Assembly: GCA_003520455.1 (NCBI GenBank)
Contig: DOUV01000430.1
Span: 1-5,247 of the forward strand
Origin: Chloroflexota bacterium
Lineage (GTDB): Bacteria; Chloroflexota; Anaerolineae; Ardenticatenales; Ardenticatenaceae
Length of the DNA: 5,247 nucleotides
Reading direction: 5' to 3'
Shown: in pieces, positions 1 through 5,247 of the stretch
Numbering within the stretch: position 1 is the stretch's first letter
How the letters are laid out: every line of letters starts with the position of its first letter
Notes under the pieces: generated by a model
Told to the model about the DNA's origin: nothing
What the model saw: only the letters and a program-made list of their open reading frames with translations
Database searches by the model: none
Made by a program: the position numbers and the translations under genes

Positions 1-18
1 GACTAGCGAAATGCTGTA

Positions 19-2997
19 CTAAGCCCGCCGAGTTGCGCGTGCCTCTTCCCGACCGGCGCTCGCCTCTCGCAGTGCCCGCCAGACGCGCTCAGGCGTGAAG
101 GGCGTCGCGCGGATGCGAACGCCGGTCGCGTCGTAGATCGCGTTGGCAAGGGCCGGTGCGACGCCGTCCTTGGGAATCTCGGCGACCGCCTTCGCGCCGT
201 ATGGTCCGGTGGGCTCGTAGGTCTCGACGAGGATGACCTCCATCTCCGGCATCTCCTGCGCCTGGAAGATCTTGTAGTCGCCGAAACGCGTCGTCAGCAG
301 GCGCCCGGCCCCGTCGTAGGCCATCTCCTCACAGAGCCCGTACCCCAGCGCCTGGGTCATCCCACCTTCGATCTGCCCCGTGGCCGTCACCGGATTGATC
401 ACTCGCCCGCAGTCCACCGCCATGACCATCTTCTTCACCTCGACGACGCCGGTCTCAGTGTCAACCTCCACCTCGACATACTGCGCTGCGAAGGGCGGCG
501 GCGAGTCGTAGCTCATGTGGCTGGCGACCGCCATGATCTGATGCTGGTCGTGCTGGTGGAGCGAGAAGAGCGCCACCTCGGCCAGCGTGACCGAGCGGCC
601 GTCCGGCGCCCACACCCGCCGGTCGCGTAGCGTGAGGTCCTCGGCGTGCGCGTCGAGCATCTGCGCGGCGACCTCGCAAATCTGGCGGCGAACCTGCTCG
701 GCAGCCTTCTTGACCGCCCCGCCCGAGATGTAGGTCGTCGATGAGGCGTACGCACCCGTGTCGAAGGGCGTGAAGTCGGTATCGGACGAGTAGATGACAA
801 TGTCTTCGAGCGGCACACCCAGCGTCTCGGCAGCGATCTGCGCCAGCACCGTGTCCGACCCCGTGCCCAAGTCGGTCGCCCCGACCAACAGGTTAAAGGA
901 GCCGTCGTCGTTGACCTTGAGGCTGGCGGCGCCCATGTCCAGCCCGGCAATGGCCGTCCCATGCATGCACACAGCCATGCCCACGCCGCGCCGCTTCCGG
1001 CCAGTGCCTGGCTGGTCACGCTTCTCATGCCAGCCGATCGCCTTCGCGCCCAACTCAACGCACTCCGGCAAGCCGCTCGAGTGGACAATCTGCTCGAAGC
1101 CCTCACGACCCTCTCCCAGGGCCTGGGCCAGCGTGAGGGCATCACCGACATTGACCCAATTCTTGCGCCTGAACTCGATGGGGTCCAGGCCCAACCCCAC
1201 AGCGATCTCTTCCATGTGGCTCTCCAACGCGAAGTGCGCCTGGGGCGCGCCGTACCCACGATACGCACCGGGCACCGGGATATTGGTGTAGACCACGTCG
1301 CACTCGAAACGCTGGGCGGGTGCCTTGTAGGTGCTCAGGCCGCGCAGCCCGGTGACCGTCTGGACCGTCAGGCCGTGGGTACCGTAGGCGCCGGTGTTGC
1401 CAATGACGGAGAGCGACTGCGCGGTCAGCCTGCCATCCCTGGTGACGCCGCTCTTGAAACGCAGGACCTGCGGGTGGCGTGTGCGGCTCGAACGGAACTC
1501 CTCCTCACGGGTGTACTCCATCTTCACCGGCCGCCCGGTGGCGAGGGTCAGGTGGGCGCAGACATCCTCGATCAGCATCTCCTGTTTCACGCCGAAGCCC
1601 CCGCCGATGCGGGGCTTGATCACCCGGATCCGCTTGGGAGGCAACCCGATCAGGGGCGCGATCATCCGGCGGACGTGGAACGGTACCTGGGTTGAGGTCC
1701 GAATCACCAGGCGATCGTCAGGGTCCCAGTAGGTGATGACGATGTGAGGCTCGATCGGCGTCTGCTGGACCTGGTGAACCCGGTACTCGTGCTCGAAGAT
1801 CTGATCGGCGCGGGCAAACCCGGCCTCAAGGTCGCCGTGCTGGGCCTCGATGTGGCAGACGATGTTGCGGCTGGCATCGTGGATCGCAACCGCATCGGGC
1901 TCATCGTGGATCACCGGTGCTCCAGGTGTCATCGCCTCCTCGGGGTCGAAGACCGCCGGCAACACCTCGTACTCGACCTTGATGAGCGCCAGCGCGCGCT
2001 CGGCGATCTCCACTGTTTCGGCCGCGACCGCGGCGACCCGATCGCCGACGTAGCGAACCTTGGTATCGAAGCTCACCTGGTCCCAGGGCGGCGGGTTGGG
2101 GTAGCTCTGACCGCCAGAGGCGTAGATCACCCGCTTGACATTCTTGTGGCTGATCACGGCGTGGACGCCGGGGAGCTTCTTGGCCTCACTGGTATCGATG
2201 CTGACGAGCCGCGCGTGCGCGTGCGGGCTCGTCAGCAACTTGCCGCAGAGCATCCCCCTAACGTCGATGTCGTCGGTGAAAGCCGGCCGTCCCAGGACGA
2301 GCTTGAGGGCGTCCACCTTGGTCTCAGCCTTGCCAACGACCGACAGCTCCTCCTTCTCCGTGGCGACAACCATCGGCAGGATGGTCGGTGCTTTGACCTG
2401 AACACCACCCGGACCCGCTTGCCCGCCATCATCGCGGCTCGATCCTCCAAATACCTCATCGATCACCGGCTTCGGCGTATCATCGCCGAACTCACCATCC
2501 AACCTGACACCGTGCCCCTCGATGGGCGGCACCGCCTCCCCGCGCATCACTGCTGCCGCCCGGAGGATCGCCTGCACCGGCTTGACGTAGCCGGTACAGC
2601 GGCAGAGCACGCCACTGAGGGCGTCGCGAACCTCGGCTTCAGTCGGAGTGATCGTTCTGTCCAACAGTTCCTTGCCGGCCAGTAACATGGCCGGGGTGCA
2701 GTAGCCGCATTGAATCGCACCGGTCTCCACAAACGCCTGCTGCAGCGGATGAAGATTCCCCGGCCGGCCCATTACCTCGACCGTCTCAATTCGGTGGCCG
2801 GTGGCCTGAGCTGCAAGCATCACACACGTGTTGACCGCGCGCCCGTCGAGCAGGACCGAACAGGCCCCGCAGTCACCGGTCTCACAGCCGTGCTTCACAC
2901 TCCAGAATCCCTCGCGCCGCAAGGTCGCAAGCAAGCGCTCGCCCGGATCCACCTGCACACGATGGGAAACACCATTGATTGTCAGCTCAAGCTCCAT
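19..2997 (-). CDS. Molybdenum hydroxylase large subunit: [2Fe-2S] domains fused to molybdopterin-binding domain (xanthine dehydrogenase family)
   Basis: This 992-residue protein should hydroxylate a heterocycle or aldehyde with water-derived oxygen at a molybdenum cofactor and pass electrons through two [2Fe-2S] clusters to the FAD subunit encoded just upstream. The plant-type cluster ligands are C38, C43, C46 and C58; the second cluster has C97, C100 (QCGYC), C132 and C134 (CRC). A Gly/Asp-rich linker spans about 152-215. The molybdopterin part starts near VVGKAETKVDA (220-230), with the a/b hammerhead domain to about 345. Cofactor-site motifs follow: TPIEPH (413-418), STQVPF (435-440), GGGFG (465-469), GAYRGYGAPQ (577-586), GATDLGTGSDT (706-716), DCGRVINP (862-869), GQIEGG (874-879) and GAKAVAE (934-940). 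E940 matches the catalytic Glu of xanthine dehydrogenase (bovine E1261), and R580 matches the pocket Arg (R880). The fusion order resembles Desulfovibrio aldehyde oxidoreductase and the XdhD/YgfN and selenium-dependent xanthine dehydrogenase groups. No signal peptide is seen, so it is probably cytoplasmic. The ATG is supported by AAGGAG six bases upstream; the stop is TAG. Family assignment is near certain; the substrate is unknown. Confidence 0.96.
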   Translation of the reverse strand: MELELTINGVSHRVQVDPGERLLATLRREGFWSVKHGCETGDCGACSVLLDGRAVNTCVMLAAQATGHRIETVEVMGRPGNLHPLQQAFVETGAIQCGYCTPAMLLAGKELLDRTITPTEAEVRDALSGVLCRCTGYVKPVQAILRAAAVMRGEAVPPIEGHGVRLDGEFGDDTPKPVIDEVFGGSSRDDGGQAGPGGVQVKAPTILPMVVATEKEELSVVGKAETKVDALKLVLGRPAFTDDIDVRGMLCGKLLTSPHAHARLVSIDTSEAKKLPGVHAVISHKNVKRVIYASGGQSYPNPPPWDQVSFDTKVRYVGDRVAAVAAETVEIAERALALIKVEYEVLPAVFDPEEAMTPGAPVIHDEPDAVAIHDASRNIVCHIEAQHGDLEAGFARADQIFEHEYRVHQVQQTPIEPHIVITYWDPDDRLVIRTSTQVPFHVRRMIAPLIGLPPKRIRVIKPRIGGGFGVKQEMLIEDVCAHLTLATGRPVKMEYTREEEFRSSRTRHPQVLRFKSGVTRDGRLTAQSLSVIGNTGAYGTHGLTVQTVTGLRGLSTYKAPAQRFECDVVYTNIPVPGAYRGYGAPQAHFALESHMEEIAVGLGLDPIEFRRKNWVNVGDALTLAQALGEGREGFEQIVHSSGLPECVELGAKAIGWHEKRDQPGTGRKRRGVGMAVCMHGTAIAGLDMGAASLKVNDDGSFNLLVGATDLGTGSDTVLAQIAAETLGVPLEDIVIYSSDTDFTPFDTGAYASSTTYISGGAVKKAAEQVRRQICEVAAQMLDAHAEDLTLRDRRVWAPDGRSVTLAEVALFSLHQHDQHQIMAVASHMSYDSPPPFAAQYVEVEVDTETGVVEVKKMVMAVDCGRVINPVTATGQIEGGMTQALGYGLCEEMAYDGAGRLLTTRFGDYKIFQAQEMPEMEVILVETYEPTGPYGAKAVAEIPKDGVAPALANAIYDATGVRIRATPFTPERVWRALREASAGREEARATRRA

Positions 2998-3805
2998 GGC
3001 TCGCTCCTTCTCCCAACGCAGCCGCCAGCGCCCGCCGCGCCAGCACGCCGGCCATCACGCGCCGATATTCGCTGCTGCCGCGGAAATCACTCGCGGGTTC
3101 GATACTCCATTGGACAACCGAGGCGGTCTCCTCCAAGACCTCGGCCGTTGTCTTGCCAACAAGTGTTTCCTCAACGTCAAAGAGCCGCACCGGCCGTGCG
3201 GCCACACCACTGGCTGCCAGCCGTAGCGTCGCCAATGTATCACCCTCCACCCCAGCAAGAGCACAAACCAGGACGATTGGCCGGTCGGCCGGCGTGCGTG
3301 CGACTCGCGCCGCGCCGGTTCCCGCCGTGCTCACCGGGACGACTACGCGCGTGATCAAGCGCCGCTCCTCCGGCATCCACTCGGCCAGGGGCACTTCGTA
3401 GCCGTCGGCCAGGTGCAGCCGTGCGTCGAGCACGAGCAATGCGGTCACCAATTCGGACTCAGGCTGGGCTGCGGCGATCGTGCCGCCGACCGTCGCCATC
3501 TGGCGAACCTGGCGGGGCGCCTCACGCTGTGCCGCCTCGGCCAGTAACCCGGAGGTTCCTTCGACCAGGGTCTGCAGTGTGATCATTGCGCCGATCGTCA
3601 ACTCGCCCTCGGTCGCGCTCAGCTGGCCGAGTGGCAGCGCCTGGAGATCGACAACGACGGCTGATTCGGGGTGTGAGGTGCTGGGGGCTAACAGGTGAGT
3701 ACCGCCTGCCAGAGACCGGCCGGCCGGTTCATCCAACCGCTCACGGGTATCATCCAACGAAGGGGGTCGAACATACTGTGAAACGTCGTCGTGGGTAGAC
3801 ACCAT
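2987..3805 (-). CDS. FAD-binding subunit of molybdenum hydroxylase (CoxM/XdhB-like)
   Basis: A 272-residue flavoprotein subunit that should accept electrons from the Fe-S clusters of the co-encoded large subunit and pass them to NAD+, a quinone or another acceptor. The N-terminal FAD_binding_5-type domain shows the pyrophosphate-binding LAGGTHLL (32-39), LTIGAMITL (69-77) and RQMATVGGTIA (101-111), followed by PESELVTALLVLDA (115-128). The C-terminal CO_deh_flav_C-type domain shows the typical ASDFRGSSEYRRVMAGVLARRAL (238-260 overall, key residues D240, R242, Y247, R248, R257, R258). Compared with the family motif RNxATxGGN, Asn is replaced by Gln102 and Thr109. The length is slightly below the usual 280-300, and there is no Cys cluster like the 4Fe-4S insertion of 4-hydroxybenzoyl-CoA reductase. 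I chose ATG at 3805 because GAGGA lies eight bases upstream of it; a GTG two codons earlier (3811) is only two bases from that site. It is the first gene of the operon; its end overlaps the next gene by 11 bases. Confidence 0.93.
   Translation of the reverse strand: MVSTHDDVSQYVRPPSLDDTRERLDEPAGRSLAGGTHLLAPSTSHPESAVVVDLQALPLGQLSATEGELTIGAMITLQTLVEGTSGLLAEAAQREAPRQVRQMATVGGTIAAAQPESELVTALLVLDARLHLADGYEVPLAEWMPEERRLITRVVVPVSTAGTGAARVARTPADRPIVLVCALAGVEGDTLATLRLAASGVAARPVRLFDVEETLVGKTTAEVLEETASVVQWSIEPASDFRGSSEYRRVMAGVLARRALAAALGEGASHGA
3004..3009 (-). promoter_or_regulatory. Shine-Dalgarno site for the large subunit, inside the FAD-subunit coding end
   Basis: AAGGAG on the minus strand lies six bases before the ATG at 2997 and within the last codons of the FAD-subunit gene. 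With the 11-base gene overlap, ribosomes finishing the FAD subunit at 2987 would be next to this start, so the two chains are probably translationally coupled and made in matched amounts. Confidence 0.8.
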
Positions 3806-3813
3806 TGTCACAA

Positions 3814-3818
3814 TCCTC
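3814..3818 (-). promoter_or_regulatory. Shine-Dalgarno site that decides the FAD-subunit start
   Basis: GAGGA on the minus strand sits eight bases before ATG at 3805 but only two bases before the alternative GTG at 3811. The spacing selects the ATG, which shortens the protein by two residues (Met-Thr) relative to the longest frame. Confidence 0.65.
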
Positions 3819-3852
3819 GAATGGGAAGTTTCTTACATTAACGGCTGAGTGG

Positions 3853-3881
3853 AGTATAGCGAGGCCGGCCGGAGGCGGCAA
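3853..3881 (-). promoter_or_regulatory. Sigma70-type promoter for the molybdenum hydroxylase operon
   Basis: Read on the minus strand, TTGCCG (3881-3876, four of six matches to TTGACA) is followed by exactly 17 bases and then TATACT (3858-3853, five of six matches to TATAAT). Transcription should start near 3845-3848, leaving a leader of about 40 bases before the ATG at 3805. It is the only good hexamer pair I see in the 119-base gap, and it lies after the probable terminator of the upstream gene. The spacer contains CCGGCCGG (3865-3872), a short palindrome that could be an operator, but this core is common in the window. Confidence 0.6.
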
Positions 3882-3903
3882 CCCCGAACCGGATGACTGA
3901 AAC

Positions 3904-3919
3904 GGGCGGCGCGCCGCCC
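3904..3919 (-). terminator. GC-rich perfect palindrome, probable terminator hairpin after the mutS-like gene
   Basis: GGGCGGCGCGCCGCCC is a perfect 16-base inverted repeat that can fold as a six-pair stem with a GCGC loop. It begins five bases past the mutS-like stop codon in the direction of transcription. On the minus strand it is followed by GTTTCAGTC, which has only three consecutive T residues, so the U-tract is weak. Position and stem strength favour a terminator, but the poor T-run leaves room for a rho-assisted or mRNA 3'-end-stabilising role. Confidence 0.5.
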
Positions 3920-3924
3920 TGATG

Positions 3925-5247
3925 TCATTCCTTTCCTTCGGCGTAGTTGCTCCCTGAACCATCGCTCAGGAGACCCCGTTCGCGCAGGCGCTCCAGAACC
4001 TGGTCGGGGCTCAGCCCATGCTGGCGAGCGATCTCAAGCGCGCGGCTCTCCCCCACCGGTGGACCCGGCACGACCTGAAAACTGCGGCGTACCTCGCCAT
4101 TGGCCGTAGCGGTGTCGGGTGGGCTGGCAACCAGGCTGACAATGGGCGCACCTGGTGTGGCCGCACTGAATGTCGGCGCCTCCCGTGCCAGTGCGTGCAG
4201 GTGGGTGACCAGAATCGTCCGTGCGCCGAGATGCTGGAGACCGCGCACCACTCCCCGCGCCAGTTCGAGAGCCTCCTCAGGGCTGGTCCCGCTGAGCGGC
4301 TCATTGAGGAGGATCAGGCTGGCAGGTGTGCCCCGGGTGAAGACCGACGCCAGGCGTCGGGCTTCGTCATCGAAATGGCCGAGCCCAACCGTGGGGCTCT
4401 CCCGGGTAACAAAATGGGTGAAGATCGCGTCGGCCGGGCTGAGGTTGGCCCGCTCCGCAGGCACCGGCAGCCCGGACTGAGCCATCACGTGGGCCAGGCC
4501 GACCGCGCGGGTGAACGTCGTCTTCCCGCCTCGATTGGGCCCTGTGAGAATCGCCAGGCGTCCGGCCTCGTCGAGGCGCACATCGTTGAGCACCATCGCC
4601 GCTGTTGAGTCGCGATCCAGCAGGCGCAGCACCAGGCTCACGTCGTAGAGGCCCTCCAGCACCGTCTGGCGCTGCTCGGCGGGGAGCAACGCTGGGATCG
4701 TGAGGGGCAGACCGGCTGCCTCGAGGCGCCACACCAGGTGGACCGCGCCCAGGTAGAAGGCAAGCTCGCCGTGGAGGTGCCCGAGAGAACTAGCGTTGAT
4801 CCGGCTGTACCGCGCCACTCCGGCCGACAGTGTCTCGACCACGTCCGATACAAGCCGGCCGAGGTCGCGGAAGAGTTGGGCGGCGAAGGGGTCCGGCGCG
4901 TGGGGGTCGATCGAGCGCAACGGTGTCAGACCGGCCGTACTCGACTCGCCCAGCAGCCGACCGAGCAGTCCCTGCGGCCCGCTGAAGCGGAAGTCGTTGA
5001 TCGCCACCAGCGTCGCGTCCGTCGGCCGCAGTTCACTATCGAGGTTGATCCCGACGGTGACGCTGGCGAGCTGTTCCAGTGGCCGCCGCAAGGCCGGCAG
5101 CTCGGCGGCCAGGCGTACGAAGGTGGCATCGCTCGCGATCGCGTCCAGTTCGGCGCATAGGGTCCGGAGCCCCGAGGAGCGGAGTGGCACAGCGGCTAAC
5201 GCCTTGTGGAGCGCCACGACGGTCGTCACGTAGAGGTCCAACTCTCC
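3925..5247 (-). CDS. MutS-family (domain V) ATPase, N-terminus beyond the window
   Basis: The 3' part of a MutS-related ATPase gene; the reading frame stays open to the right edge (two extra codons, Gly-Glu, precede the first possible TTG at 5241), so the start is outside. Numbering residues from that TTG, the lever/core helices cover about 1-215. The ATPase then follows: LNDVRL (218-223), Walker A GPNRGGKTTF (234-243; MutS usually GPNMGGKST), the signature-like segment GLGHFDDEARRLASV (286-300), Walker B SLILLNEPLSGTS (308-320) and the H-loop VTHLHALA (345-352). The ending VGESRALEIARQHGL (396-410) is the usual MutS C-terminal cap. Walker B has Asn313 where classical MutS has Asp; catalytic Glu314 remains. 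No Smr nuclease domain follows, so it is not MutS2. No MutS domain I mismatch-reading region is visible, but the missing N-terminus leaves that open. Family ATPases use ATP-driven clamp movement on DNA; a role in repair here is unproven. The stop is TGA. Confidence 0.92.
   Translation of the reverse strand, partial: GELDLYVTTVVALHKALAAVPLRSSGLRTLCAELDAIASDATFVRLAAELPALRRPLEQLASVTVGINLDSELRPTDATLVAINDFRFSGPQGLLGRLLGESSTAGLTPLRSIDPHAPDPFAAQLFRDLGRLVSDVVETLSAGVARYSRINASSLGHLHGELAFYLGAVHLVWRLEAAGLPLTIPALLPAEQRQTVLEGLYDVSLVLRLLDRDSTAAMVLNDVRLDEAGRLAILTGPNRGGKTTFTRAVGLAHVMAQSGLPVPAERANLSPADAIFTHFVTRESPTVGLGHFDDEARRLASVFTRGTPASLILLNEPLSGTSPEEALELARGVVRGLQHLGARTILVTHLHALAREAPTFSAATPGAPIVSLVASPPDTATANGEVRRSFQVVPGPPVGESRALEIARQHGLSPDQVLERLRERGLLSDGSGSNYAEGKE

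Noticed and set aside
1..18. Terminator or another gene after the large-subunit stop
   Set aside because: Only 18 bases remain and no hairpin or start signal can be recognised in them.
862..864. Reading the large subunit as a form I CO dehydrogenase CoxL
   Set aside because: The CoxL active-site loop AYRCSFR is absent; the matching segment here is AYRGYGAPQ, and the chain carries fused Fe-S domains.
513..1268. A 251-codon minus-strand frame inside the large-subunit gene
   Set aside because: It is an out-of-frame shadow with Arg/Ser/Trp-rich translation and no motifs, while the main frame carries continuous family motifs through the same bases.
1744..2685. A 313-codon open frame on the plus strand, plus other long plus-strand frames at 961-1695, 2710-3354, 4018-4608 and 4738-5160
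   Set aside because: They lie antisense to the three well-supported genes, show no recognisable motifs and have the biased composition expected from the complement of GC-rich codons.
3715..3728. ACCGGCCGGCCGGT, a perfect 14-base palindrome near the FAD-subunit start, sharing its core with the promoter spacer (3865-3872)
   Set aside because: The GGCCGG core also occurs at 2761-2769 and in other coding places, as expected in GC-rich sequence; here it simply encodes Pro-Ala-Gly-Arg codons. A paired-operator reading is not supported.
3806..3848. Possible riboswitch in the operon leader (purine or molybdenum-cofactor type)
   Set aside because: The leader is only about 40 bases and AT-richer, with no multi-helix fold visible; known purine and Moco riboswitches are longer.
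3925..5247. Assignment of the MutS-like gene as mutS2 or mutS
   Set aside because: It lacks the C-terminal Smr domain of MutS2, and its Walker A and B differ from classical MutS; with the N-terminus missing a gene symbol cannot be justified.

Overview
The window is a GC-rich, densely coding bacterial segment. Every supportable gene lies on the minus strand, so it reads right to left. It holds the 3' part of a MutS-family ATPase gene, a short intergenic region with a probable terminator and promoter, and a two-gene operon for a molybdenum hydroxylase of the xanthine dehydrogenase / aldehyde oxidase / CO dehydrogenase family. There are no RNA genes, mobile elements, CRISPR arrays or long repeats that I can see. 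High GC, the style of the proteins (a 2Fe-2S/molybdopterin fusion with a separate small FAD protein, and a MutS-like ATPase with a non-canonical Walker B) and a sigma70-type promoter would fit a Chloroflexota/Thermomicrobia-like or other GC-rich non-proteobacterial organism. This is a guess from memory of protein style, not a placement.

Layout in transcription order: (1) 5247-3925, a MutS domain V-type ATPase open at the right edge, so its N-terminus is missing. (2) 3924-3806, a 119-base gap containing a 16-base perfect GC palindrome just after the mutS-like stop, and then a TTGCCG / 17 bp / TATACT promoter pointing into the operon. (3) 3805-2987, a CoxM-type FAD-binding subunit. (4) 2997-19, a 992-residue subunit with two [2Fe-2S] clusters fused to the complete molybdopterin-binding region. 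The two enzyme genes overlap by 11 bases, and a strong Shine-Dalgarno sequence for the second lies inside the end of the first. Only 18 bases follow the last stop, so any further operon members (for example an XdhC-type maturation factor, a permease or a deaminase) would lie outside the window.

Together the two enzyme subunits contain all cofactor domains of a complete hydroxylase: molybdenum cofactor, two [2Fe-2S] clusters and FAD. The predicted electron path is substrate to Mo, to the two Fe-S clusters, to FAD and then to an acceptor. The substrate cannot be fixed from sequence: the catalytic Glu and the substrate-pocket Arg of xanthine dehydrogenase are present, but one molybdenum-site Gln is replaced by Thr. 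I see no clear functional link between the MutS-like ATPase and the hydroxylase; the terminator and promoter between them suggest separate transcription. I did not find a convincing new system here. The points most worth a second look are the subunit architecture, the Gln-to-Thr change and the Asp-to-Asn change in the MutS-like Walker B.
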